A stretch of DNA of 20,647 nt, from NCBI GenBank assembly GCA_020718315.1, contig DYSK01000024.1:1-20647 (forward strand), in the 5' to 3' direction. Below, piece after piece: positions 1 to 7,262 of this stretch; positions within the stretch are counted from its first letter, which is position 1, and each line of letters starts with the position of its first letter. This stretch comes from Draconibacterium orientale (GTDB lineage Bacteria > Bacteroidota > Bacteroidia > Bacteroidales > UBA12170). The notes under the pieces are model-generated. The model was given only the letters and a program-made list of their open reading frames with translations, made no database searches and was not told the DNA's origin. The position numbers and the translations under genes were made by a program.

Positions 1-351
1 CTTCTTATACAATCTACAAATTCACTTTCCCAAGATTTTAGATTGGGATTTAGGTATTTATTACATAATACAAACTAAACTTTAAATTTGATATGATTTG
101 AAGCAGTTTATTTTTTTCATTTTTTGAAAGTGCATTTTTTTATCGGACAACAATTATCCATTTTAGAAATGTTTTTAAACCAATCAAAAAGAAAAAAGGT
201 GCGAAAACCACTTCGCACCTCAAACACAAACCATAATTAACCAAAGAAACATTATCAGGACGATAACATTTCTTGTGCAAAGGTAATCATAAATCGAGTT
301 GATGCAAGAAATTAGTTAAAAATTTTAAAATATTTTTAATACGCGCTGTTG
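1..351. other. Intergenic region, no gene seen
   Basis: This stretch is very AT-rich and holds no convincing coding frame. It contains the minus-strand terminator at 192-220 and an imperfect inverted repeat at 244-274 (AAGAAA, a CA/CA internal mismatch, TTATC, 5-nt loop). The repeat has no T-tract and lies in the 3' untranslated part of the M23 transcript. Bases 1-190 show only A/T homopolymer runs. Confidence 0.6.
192..220 (-). terminator. Rho-independent terminator of the M23 peptidase gene
   Basis: A perfect 9-bp inverted repeat (197-205 AGGTGCGAA with 212-220 TTCGCACCT, 6-nt loop) is flanked on its left by six A, which read as a T-tract after the hairpin on the minus strand. There is no T-tract on the plus side, so it works for minus-strand transcription. 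It lies about 130 bases beyond the stop of the M23 gene and is the first convincing terminator there. Confidence 0.8.
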
Positions 352-2052
352 TTATAGGGCTCGAGGAAAACTATGTTCCCAAACGCTTTTATTACCAACG
401 TTGTCTATAATTTCTATACGCAGCTTATTATTTGGCAACAAATCATTTTCTATCTGATGAAAGATTAAGTCGTTTTTTGCATCGTATTCAAAAAGCACCC
501 ATTTTTCATTCAGATAGGCATTGTAACTTTTAATACCGCTCAATAAATCGATAACCTTGAAACGAACTGTTTGTTTTTTTGCTAAAGTGGTCAATTTTTC
601 GGCATTTAAGAAGGTGATTTGGGGTTTTATTGTGTCGGCAATAAGTGTATAATCACCAAAATCGCGCGTTAGAATACTTGCCCATTCCCCATTCCATGTT
701 GTAGAAAAAGCGGTAAATGATTTACCTTCTACCTTGGCTATCAAAATTTTATCTTTCAATTTCTCCGGCAAAATAGCTGCTTTGATATTTAGCTGAACAA
801 ATTTTTGCAAAGCCACTTCCTTGCTGTGAAATTTATAAATGGGCGAAAAGGTTTGTTTTGTAGCCGCTACGCTATCAAAATGAAAATACAAACTGTCGTA
901 AAGCGCATTCTCAGGAACAACAATTTTTACATGATCGGTTTCAAATTTATTTTGCCGATCGGAATAAAAAACCGTCCATTTCTCTATATCCATTGGCAAT
1001 GATTCAAAAACTTTAGCCGGATCGTAATACACATGAAATTTGATTTGTGAAACATTTCCATTGACATCAGTTACTCGGTATTGAAGCTCATGAATTTTTG
1101 TGTCGGTCAATTCCAGGATTCCATTGTTCTGAACGCCTTTATAAATTTTAAGCGCGTTGTTTGGCCCAATATAAGACCTTTGATAACGCCTGTTGTTTTT
1201 CACAAAATAGCTGTAGTCGATAAAGGTATTGATATAACGCCCGGTGGCAAAATCCAGCCGTTCCTGACGATTTCCATATATTTTTTTTGAATCAAAAAAC
1301 AATTCTACTTCGAAAACGCCATTTTCGCTTTCCGAATCATTGGCCTTATCAATTGTGCTTATTCCCAAATAAAATGATTTTGGGACGGGAATAGTGTCTC
1401 GTACTTTGAGTTTGTGCTTTTCTCCCCAACCGGTCAACTCCAAATTAAAAGGCTTTTTTCCAATGGGATAAACACGCACAGAATGAATGGATGGCCTCAC
1501 ATAATCGTTTATTTTCATCCCAAAAAGAAGCGGATTAATTGGTTCCTGCGTTTTCTCGTCCCGGATTTCGAAATGCAAATGAGGACCTCCCGAACTTCCT
1601 GAATTTCCCGAATACGCAATTAAATCGCCTTTTTTATATGTAATCTGATCTTCTTTCAAATACAAATCAACTTCATAGGATTTCTGTTTGTATTGCTGTT
1701 CTTTTGCATAAGCAGCCGATTTTTCTTCAAGACTGCTCAAATGTCCATATACACTCACATAGCCATTTGGGTGCGTCAAATAGATTGACTTTCCATAACC
1801 AAAGGCCGAAATTTTTATCCGACTCACATACGCATCGGCCGGAGCGTAGATTTTTGCACCTTCAACACCGCCCGTTTTTATATCAATTCCGGTATGAAAA
1901 TGATTCGAACGAAGCTCACCAAAAGTCCCGGAGAGCAGAATACGCGAATCAACAGGCGAACGAAAATAATCGAGTGGATAAACAAATTGAGCTTGCAGAC
2001 CGGAAAAAGAAAGTACAAAAAGCAAGATTAAAGACGGAAAAACATGATTCAT
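352..2052 (-). CDS. Secreted M23-family zinc metallopeptidase
   Basis: This 566-residue protein is a predicted peptidoglycan hydrolase cutting peptide cross-links in the periplasm. Residues 1-22 form a signal peptide ending LQAQ. The LytM/M23 domain occupies about 40-175. The HxxxD zinc motif is H53-D57 (HTGID) and the HxH motif is H158-L-H160. H104 (YGHL) fits the second catalytic histidine of LytM-type enzymes, so the active site looks complete. The remaining roughly 390 residues have no recognised catalytic motif and read as beta-rich, Ig-like sequence, usual for the long M23 proteins of Bacteroidota. The gene is monocistronic, with a -7 element just upstream and a terminator downstream. 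The family assignment is firm. Its role in septum splitting or general wall remodelling is not visible. Confidence 0.93.
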   Translation of the reverse strand: MNHVFPSLILLFVLSFSGLQAQFVYPLDYFRSPVDSRILLSGTFGELRSNHFHTGIDIKTGGVEGAKIYAPADAYVSRIKISAFGYGKSIYLTHPNGYVSVYGHLSSLEEKSAAYAKEQQYKQKSYEVDLYLKEDQITYKKGDLIAYSGNSGSSGGPHLHFEIRDEKTQEPINPLLFGMKINDYVRPSIHSVRVYPIGKKPFNLELTGWGEKHKLKVRDTIPVPKSFYLGISTIDKANDSESENGVFEVELFFDSKKIYGNRQERLDFATGRYINTFIDYSYFVKNNRRYQRSYIGPNNALKIYKGVQNNGILELTDTKIHELQYRVTDVNGNVSQIKFHVYYDPAKVFESLPMDIEKWTVFYSDRQNKFETDHVKIVVPENALYDSLYFHFDSVAATKQTFSPIYKFHSKEVALQKFVQLNIKAAILPEKLKDKILIAKVEGKSFTAFSTTWNGEWASILTRDFGDYTLIADTIKPQITFLNAEKLTTLAKKQTVRFKVIDLLSGIKSYNAYLNEKWVLFEYDAKNDLIFHQIENDLLPNNKLRIEIIDNVGNKSVWEHSFPRAL

Positions 2053-2071
2053 TCTACTACATTAATTTTAG

Positions 2072-2079
2072 CAAAAATA
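2072..2079 (-). promoter_or_regulatory. Bacteroidota -7 promoter element for the M23 gene
   Basis: On the minus strand this reads TATTTTTG, a perfect TAnnTTTG, 19 bases before the ATG at 2052. That spacing leaves a short untranslated leader. No clear TTTG -33 element is seen upstream. Confidence 0.5.
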
Positions 2080-2143
2080 GTAAAAAGCATGAAATAATTG
2101 GGCTTGCCAAATATCAACGACAGAATAATATCGCTCAAAAATT

Positions 2144-2215
2144 ATCCTTAAATTTGCTGCCTTATTGATGCCAGAAAAAGAAGTAAAAAGGATTCTTAAA
2201 TTGCTGCCTTATGAA
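2144..2215 (+). repeat. Pair of imperfect direct repeats around the operon start
   Basis: The segment at 2144-2166 recurs at 2192-2213 with one T deleted and one substitution; the common core is TTAAATT(T)GCTGCCTTAT. The copies are 48 bases apart. The second ends in the ATG of the 86-codon gene. A 19-codon frame (2168-2227, beginning MPEKEVKRIL) runs through the second copy and overlaps the start of that gene. Confidence 0.6.
2149..2156 (+). promoter_or_regulatory. Candidate -7 element for the small gene - mutL operon
   Basis: TAAATTTG is a perfect match to TAnnTTTG, 55 bases before the ATG at 2211. It sits in the first copy of a near-exact direct repeat (TTAAATT(T)GCTGCCTTAT). The second copy, lacking one T, covers the start codon of the next gene. 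Confidence 0.45.
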
Positions 2216-2471
2216 GCTTACATTTAATAAAGTTAGACCGCCCAAACAAATTGATTTTAAGACCCGCTATTACGATGCCAAAAAAGAGGCTGAAGAAAAA
2301 CGAAAACAAGAAATTGAAGACAGGATAAAAAATCCAGGGCGAATCGATATTCGGGAAGAAATGAGAAAAAAATGGGGACACGAAGATCGGTATCAAAGCA
2401 AATCCCGAAAATATGCACTCTATGTTTATGCCATTATTCTCGCAATTTTACTCTACATCATTCTTAAATAA
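2211..2471 (+). CDS. Small tail-anchored membrane protein of unknown function
   Basis: This 86-residue protein has a highly charged N-terminal part (about 1-67, rich in K, E and R, with a likely helical stretch at 22-41) and a single C-terminal membrane segment at about 68-85. That predicts a cytoplasmic domain anchored by its C-terminus. I recognise no domain. The stop shares one base with the mutL start (TAATG), which argues for translational coupling and a real gene. The ATG at 2211 is the first in frame and lies in the second copy of an upstream repeat. Similar small hypothetical proteins beside mutL are, from memory, common in Bacteroidales. No function can be inferred beyond co-expression with mismatch repair. 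Confidence 0.8.
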   Translation: MKLTFNKVRPPKQIDFKTRYYDAKKEAEEKRKQEIEDRIKNPGRIDIREEMRKKWGHEDRYQSKSRKYALYVYAIILAILLYIILK

Positions 2472-4285
2472 TGGCCGATATTATCCACCTTTTGCCCGAT
2501 TCGGTAGCCAATCAAATTGCTGCAGGCGAAGTGATTCAACGACCGGCTTCGGTAGTGAAAGAACTTTTGGAAAACGCTTTGGATGCCGGAGCCACCGATA
2601 TAAGTCTGATAATTAAAGAAGCGGGCAAGACGTTGGTTCAGGTGATTGACAACGGAAAAGGGATGTCGGAAACCGATGCTCGTTTATGTTTTGAAAAACA
2701 CGCCACTTCAAAAATAAAAACTGCCGACGATTTATTTTCACTCACCACTATGGGGTTTCGAGGCGAAGCACTGGCTTCCATCGCTGCAATTGCTCATGTA
2801 GAAATGAAAACACGGCAATCGCAAAACGAATTGGGAAGCTCAATTTCGATGGAAGGCTCCACCTTAATTTCTCAACACAGTTGTCAATTCCAAACAGGAA
2901 CGTCCATTGCGGTGAAGAATCTTTTTTACAACGTGCCCGCACGACGCAATTTTTTGAAATCGAATGTAGCCGAACTTCGTCATATCATCGACGAATTTCA
3001 ACGTGTCGCTTTGGTAAGTCCTCACGTAGCCTATACCTTTTACAACAACGGACAGATTCTTTTTCAACTGAAATCTGCCAATCTTAAACAGCGAATTGTA
3101 GGTCTTTTTGGCTCTCACTACAACGAACGAATGGTGCCCTTGAAACAAAAGTCGGAACATGTAAATGTATATGGATTTATTGGCAAGCCCGAATTTGCAA
3201 AAAAAACACGAGGAGAACAATTCTTCTTTGCCAACAACCGGTTTATTAAACAAAATTATTTTCATCATTCGGTGATGAATACTTTTCAGGAACTCATACC
3301 GGAAAATGCACTGCCGAGTTATTTTATTTACATCGACGTGGATCCAAAAACGATAGATGTAAATATCCATCCTACCAAAGTGGAAGTGAATTTTCAGGAC
3401 AAACGATTGATTTACGCTGTTTTAGGATCTTCCATAAAAAAAGCCTTGGCGGAACACAACCTTACACCGCTTCTCGATTTTGATACGGAACCTGGGTTTG
3501 AATTTGATTTTCCGGCCAACCGCCCCATTCGACCACCGCAAATCACTATCAATCCCGATTACAATCCATTTGAGAGCAAACAAGTTGAAAAATCAAGCCA
3601 ACAAAGAAAAGCAAATCTGCCTCATTGGGAAAAACTCTATCCCTCTTTTAGCGAATATCCAGACCAAGCAATTCAAAGTTCTAATTTTACAAGCGATACA
3701 AAATCCGAAGTGGACGTATCCATTCGAAATGTAATGCAAATCGGTTTGAAATACATTGTAAGTCCTGTAAAATCGGGCTTGATGATTATCAATCAGCAAT
3801 ATGCTCACGAGCGAATCCTCTTTGAGAAATATTTAACTCAATATCAAAACGGCAAAAAAGCTTCGCAACAATTGCTGTTTCCAATCCAACTCCATTTCAA
3901 TCTTTCCGACAGCGAAATCATCAAGCAGCTACTGTCCGATTTAAAAGAAATCGGATTTGAACTGGAACAGTTTTCTCTGCAAAATTTTGTGGCAAACGGA
4001 ACGCCCCCCGAAATCACAGAAAGTCAAATACATCCGATATTGGAGCAAATTCTGGAAAACTACAAATCGAGTAAAGAATTTGATCAGGACAGAAAAGTAC
4101 ATTTTGCGAAAAGCATGGCACGCCAATTGGCCATAAAGGCTGGGCAACGACTGAAGACAGAAGAAATGACACAGCTTATTGACGAACTTTTTGCTTGTCA
4201 GGTTCCCGACAAATCGCCCGGCGGACAAGCCATTCTTAGAATTCTTGATTCGGCGGAGCTCGACGATAAATTTCGAAACGATTAA
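2471..4285 (+). CDS. mutL: DNA mismatch repair protein MutL
   Basis: This 604-residue protein couples MutS mismatch recognition to strand removal. The N-terminal GHKL ATPase is complete: E31 with E34-N35 in KELLENALDAGAT, DNGKG at 60-64, ATSKI at 78-82 and GFRGEAL at 95-101. The transducer domain runs to about 330, followed by a variable linker (about 335-425) and a C-terminal dimerisation domain. Where endonuclease-type MutL proteins carry DQHA(x)2E(x)4E, this one reads N441-Q-Q-Y444-A-H-E447-R-I-L-F-E452, so the Asp and His are replaced. The C-terminal CPHGRP-type metal motif is C576-Q-V-P-D-K, not canonical. Nicking activity is therefore doubtful, while the ATPase seems intact. It overlaps the preceding gene by one base and is followed after 50 bases by the rhomboid pair, as in many Bacteroidales genomes. 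Confidence 0.97.
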   Translation: MADIIHLLPDSVANQIAAGEVIQRPASVVKELLENALDAGATDISLIIKEAGKTLVQVIDNGKGMSETDARLCFEKHATSKIKTADDLFSLTTMGFRGEALASIAAIAHVEMKTRQSQNELGSSISMEGSTLISQHSCQFQTGTSIAVKNLFYNVPARRNFLKSNVAELRHIIDEFQRVALVSPHVAYTFYNNGQILFQLKSANLKQRIVGLFGSHYNERMVPLKQKSEHVNVYGFIGKPEFAKKTRGEQFFFANNRFIKQNYFHHSVMNTFQELIPENALPSYFIYIDVDPKTIDVNIHPTKVEVNFQDKRLIYAVLGSSIKKALAEHNLTPLLDFDTEPGFEFDFPANRPIRPPQITINPDYNPFESKQVEKSSQQRKANLPHWEKLYPSFSEYPDQAIQSSNFTSDTKSEVDVSIRNVMQIGLKYIVSPVKSGLMIINQQYAHERILFEKYLTQYQNGKKASQQLLFPIQLHFNLSDSEIIKQLLSDLKEIGFELEQFSLQNFVANGTPPEITESQIHPILEQILENYKSSKEFDQDRKVHFAKSMARQLAIKAGQRLKTEEMTQLIDELFACQVPDKSPGGQAILRILDSAELDDKFRND

Positions 4286-4335
4286 TTCTCTTTTTTGGCA
4301 AACATTTTGCAAGAAAAGACTTAAAATTAAAATGA

Positions 4336-5187
4336 ATGATTCAACAATTTAGACCCAATCGATTTGGGATACTGCCCCCGGTTGTAAAAAACCTATTGAT
4401 TATAAACGGACTTCTGTTTTTGGCCGCAATAGGCTTCGGAAAAGCATTTCATTACGATCTGAACAATCTGCTTGGATTGCATTATATTGGATCGGCAGAT
4501 TTTCGACCTTTTCAGTACATCACCTATATGTTTATGCATAGCACGCAAAATTTTTCGCATATTTTGTTTAATATGTTTGCGCTGTGGATGTTTGGCAACA
4601 CCTTAGAAAATGTGTGGGGAAGCAAGAAATTTCTAATTTATTATATTGTTACGGGAATGGGTGCCGCAGTCATTTACACGGTTTGGATTCATTTTCAATT
4701 GGCTCCTTCCATTCAGGCCATCGATCAGTTTTTGAACGACCCAAGCCTTGCCGGTTTTCTTCAATTTAACAATTCAGCGCATTTTCAAATTGGGAGTTAC
4801 GACATTCAGAATCATTACAACGCCTTTGTGACCGAATACAATCGCCTGCTGAGTGCAAATCCAGAGCAAGCACTTCAACTGAGTATTTCGTTTATGGAGC
4901 AATATCGGGTCGATTTCTTAAATGCAAACACTGTTGTGGGAGCAAGCGGTGCTGTGTTTGGTATTTTGCTTGCCTTTGGAATGATGTTTCCCAATTCGCT
5001 CATCTATCTGTATTTTGCAATCCCAATCAAGGCCAAATGGTTTGTGATTCTTTACGGAGCTTTTGAGCTGTATTCAGGAATATCAAACAATCCAAACGAC
5101 AATGTAGCCCACTTTGCTCATTTGGGCGGGATGATATTTGGTTTTTTGCTTATCACCTATTGGCGTAAAAAAGGAAAACTTTACTAA
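4336..5187 (+). CDS. Rhomboid family intramembrane serine protease
   Basis: This 283-residue multi-pass protein has the full rhomboid signature: HxxxN in the second core helix (H75 to N79, HILFN), the nucleophile S204 in GASG (202-205) and the general base H262 in HLGG. H259 lies just before it. It should cleave transmembrane substrates within the bilayer. Between the helix after the HxxxN region and the GASG helix there is an extra hydrophilic segment of about 75 residues (about 122-197), which makes the protein longer than a minimal six-helix rhomboid. Its stop overlaps the next start by one base (TAATG), so the two rhomboids are probably made together. Substrates cannot be inferred. Confidence 0.95.
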   Translation: MIQQFRPNRFGILPPVVKNLLIINGLLFLAAIGFGKAFHYDLNNLLGLHYIGSADFRPFQYITYMFMHSTQNFSHILFNMFALWMFGNTLENVWGSKKFLIYYIVTGMGAAVIYTVWIHFQLAPSIQAIDQFLNDPSLAGFLQFNNSAHFQIGSYDIQNHYNAFVTEYNRLLSANPEQALQLSISFMEQYRVDFLNANTVVGASGAVFGILLAFGMMFPNSLIYLYFAIPIKAKWFVILYGAFELYSGISNNPNDNVAHFAHLGGMIFGFLLITYWRKKGKLY

Positions 5188-6137
5188 TGTACTCACAACA
5201 CAATCCATATCAAATGCCTCTAAGAGATTATTGGACTTCCATCAAAAGGTTCTTTAACCAGAAGTCGGCACTTTCAAAGCTGATTTTAATCAATATCTTG
5301 GTTTTTGTGCTCCTCAACAGCATAAATCTGACGCTGTTTTTATTTTCGATCGATCAAGAGTTTGTATTGGCAAACGGTGTTTCGCGCTTAACATATTGGT
5401 TATCATTGCCAGCCGATCTAAGTGCTTTGGCTTTCAAACCTTGGACATTGCTAACGTATATGTTTGTACAAGAAGGGATATTGCATTTGCTCTTTAATAT
5501 GATGGTGCTTTACATTGGCGGCCAAATCTTTACAAATTATTTGAGCGAAAAAAAACTGTTGAGCACGTATATTTTTGGCGGACTGGCAGGTGCATTTCTG
5601 TTTATCCTTTCTTTTAATTTATTTCCTGCTTTTAGCAATCATGTGGCAAATGCCATTGCTCTTGGATCTTCGGCTTCGGTTTTGGCTATTTTTGTGGCCA
5701 GCGCCACACGTGTTCCAAACCTTCCGCTTCAATTGATCCTTTTTGGACGCGTTCCTTTGAAATACATTGCTCTGGCCATCATCGTTTTGGATGTATTAAA
5801 CATAAGAAATGAAAATGCCGGCGGACATATTGCACATATAGGCGGTGCGCTTTATGGTTTTTTCATGATTCGCCAACTGAATAAAGGAAAACATTTGGAT
5901 GCCTTGTTCGGTAAATTTAGTTTTGGCTCCTTTTTGAACCAATTCAAAAAACCAAAAACCAAATTCAAAAACGTTTACACCAATCCGAAACCGCAAAAAG
6001 ACGAAGATTATTTGCGCAAAAAAGCCGAAGAACAAGCTCGAATCGATGTCATTCTTGAAAAAATAAAGAAATCAGGCTACGAAAGCCTTTCGGCCGAAGA
6101 AAAAGCAAAACTCTTTAATGCAAGCAATCGAAATTAA
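5187..6137 (+). CDS. Second rhomboid family protease with conserved C-terminal tail
   Basis: This 316-residue paralogue has HxxxN at H100-N104 (HLLFN) and H217 in HIGG. The nucleophile motif is GSSAS (160-164) in place of GASGA. S162 aligns with the catalytic serine, but the following Gly is Ala. The membrane core ends near residue 231. A soluble tail of about 85 residues follows; its end (about 285-316, with KSGYESLSAEEKAKLF) resembles the DUF6576-type tail found on Bacteroidota rhomboids. The gene is coupled to the upstream rhomboid by TAATG and ends shortly before a strong terminator. It may be active with altered oxyanion geometry, or have become a pseudoprotease. Confidence 0.93.
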   Translation: MYSQHNPYQMPLRDYWTSIKRFFNQKSALSKLILINILVFVLLNSINLTLFLFSIDQEFVLANGVSRLTYWLSLPADLSALAFKPWTLLTYMFVQEGILHLLFNMMVLYIGGQIFTNYLSEKKLLSTYIFGGLAGAFLFILSFNLFPAFSNHVANAIALGSSASVLAIFVASATRVPNLPLQLILFGRVPLKYIALAIIVLDVLNIRNENAGGHIAHIGGALYGFFMIRQLNKGKHLDALFGKFSFGSFLNQFKKPKTKFKNVYTNPKPQKDEDYLRKKAEEQARIDVILEKIKKSGYESLSAEEKAKLFNASNRN

Positions 6138-6149
6138 CAGCCGATAAAG

Positions 6150-6185
6150 CAAATAGCTGAATGCAGCATTCAGCTATTTGTTTTT
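6150..6185 (+). terminator. Terminator between convergent genes
   Basis: A perfect 14-bp stem (6150-6163 with 6167-6180) with a CAG loop is followed by five T on the plus strand, 12 bases after the rhomboid stop. On the minus strand the hairpin is followed only by GCTTTAT, so it may also stop the opposing lipoprotein gene, but less efficiently. Confidence 0.88.
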
Positions 6186-6233
6186 AAACTTACCAGAATT
6201 TTTGGTTATTTTCTATTCGCAATGGCTAAACAA

Positions 6234-6857
6234 TCAATGTTTTTCTTCAGGTTTGTAAGGCAAATGCGAGTCGTGCAACAGAATTTTTAGTTTTCCGCTA
6301 TCGTCTTTTGAATAGGCAAAAGAATACTCCACCTTTACCTCGTCGCCACCTTTTGCAGGTGTGAAATAATAATTTCCCATAGCGACGGCCATGTTTCCAA
6401 TGATTTTAATACCAACACTTTCCCATCTTACATTGCTCCATGGTTTGATGGCAAATCCATGATCTTCAGGGTAACTTTCGTCGCCCGAAACAAAATAAGA
6501 AAGCGCTCCCTGCAAATCGGTACGAAATTGTTTTTGAGATGTTAGAGTGGGTTTAAACAAAACTGTTCCCTGATCATATCCATAGAATTCATTGATATGA
6601 TTGAGAGCTGCGGTCTTAAAATCGCCATTTTCCAAATAAACTTTCCCAATCTTAACAATTCCATCGCCCCAAGCAGCTTGTGCAGCCAATACTTCTTGCT
6701 CGCTAATGGAGTCGAAAGTGGCAGTTTGAATGCTTGTTTCGTTTTGTTTGTCGGCAGGATTCTGGTTACAGGCTACAAAACTGAAGGTAAATGTCGTTGC
6801 TGCAAGAGCAAGCAAGAACATTAAACTAATTTTTCTAAGTACTTCTTTTCTTTTCAT
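6234..6857 (-). CDS. Lipoprotein with NTF2-like fold, candidate iota-class carbonic anhydrase
   Basis: This 207-residue protein has a lipoprotein signal (residues 1-30, hydrophobic stretch ending FVAC with C30). The rest is one domain of about 150 residues of the CaMKII-association/SnoaL type. The order LFKPT (T104), FR (111-112), ALSYF (Y121), GFAIKPW (134-140), AMGNYYFT, KVEYSF and finally LHDSHLPY (194-201) matches, from memory, COG4337, which includes the metal-independent iota carbonic anhydrases of diatoms and cyanobacteria. In those enzymes a Thr, a Tyr and a His/Ser pair in a C-terminal HHSS motif surround the substrate. Here the motif is H195-D-S197-H, keeping the first His and the Ser. 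If correct, it interconverts CO2 and bicarbonate in the periplasm or at an envelope membrane. Older databases misname this family 'phosphoribosyl-AMP cyclohydrolase'; no such motif is visible. Confidence 0.72.
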   Translation of the reverse strand: MKRKEVLRKISLMFLLALAATTFTFSFVACNQNPADKQNETSIQTATFDSISEQEVLAAQAAWGDGIVKIGKVYLENGDFKTAALNHINEFYGYDQGTVLFKPTLTSQKQFRTDLQGALSYFVSGDESYPEDHGFAIKPWSNVRWESVGIKIIGNMAVAMGNYYFTPAKGGDEVKVEYSFAYSKDDSGKLKILLHDSHLPYKPEEKH

Positions 6858-7262
6858 TTTCTATAATTTTAGTTTATTCATTTCACGGTAAAGAATACAA
6901 TCTCCAACGACTTATACTTTGTCGCCAACTCCATTTTTGAATGTAGATTTTTTTGAAAAATACAGGAAGATTTCAAAACATAAAAATAGTATAATGATTC
7001 GAACGATTCAACCTTTTCAATAAATTAATAATTCAATCCTCGCGCTATTTCAATTAAAATAATGAAGCCCAGTATAATCTGATTATTCACGAAAACCACT
7101 CATCAAATATAAAAGCAGTTTAATTATTCAGCCCCTAGTCTTTTCTGTTTTGACTCCAAGTTTGTCACCACCCTCTTCAGTGTGAGGCGAATCCTATAAG
7201 AAAAGTTAAATAATTCAATATAAATACGGTATTAGTCTATCTTTATAGCTTAATTCAACCTT
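6858..7262. other. Divergent intergenic region without a gene
   Basis: These 405 bases separate the minus-strand lipoprotein from the plus-strand acyl-CoA synthetase. I find no coding frame and no recognisable tRNA or riboswitch. They contain a repeated AATAATTCAAT (7027-7037 and 7209-7219), a 7-bp inverted repeat CTTTTCT/AGAAAAG (7140-7146 and 7199-7205) enclosing a small CCTC/GAGG hairpin, and the candidate promoter at 7238-7245. No perfect TAnnTTTG is found on the minus strand for the lipoprotein gene. Confidence 0.5.
7238..7245 (+). promoter_or_regulatory. Candidate -7 element for the acyl-CoA synthetase gene
   Basis: TATCTTTA matches TAnnTTTG at all but the last base and lies 17 bases before the ATG at 7263, leaving a very short leader. 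Confidence 0.35.

Noticed and set aside
1704..2168. 154-codon plus-strand frame opposite the M23 gene
   Set aside because: It lies antisense to a gene with a complete active site, has no recognisable motif, and has an amino acid composition typical of an antisense frame.
2864..3370. 168-codon minus-strand frame inside mutL
   Set aside because: Shadow of mutL; no domain, no promoter element, Cys- and Phe-rich composition of an antisense frame.
6234..6857. Phosphoribosyl-AMP cyclohydrolase (HisI)
   Set aside because: This name is attached to relatives in some databases, but no HisI zinc motif is present and the chain is a lipoprotein with an NTF2-like pattern.
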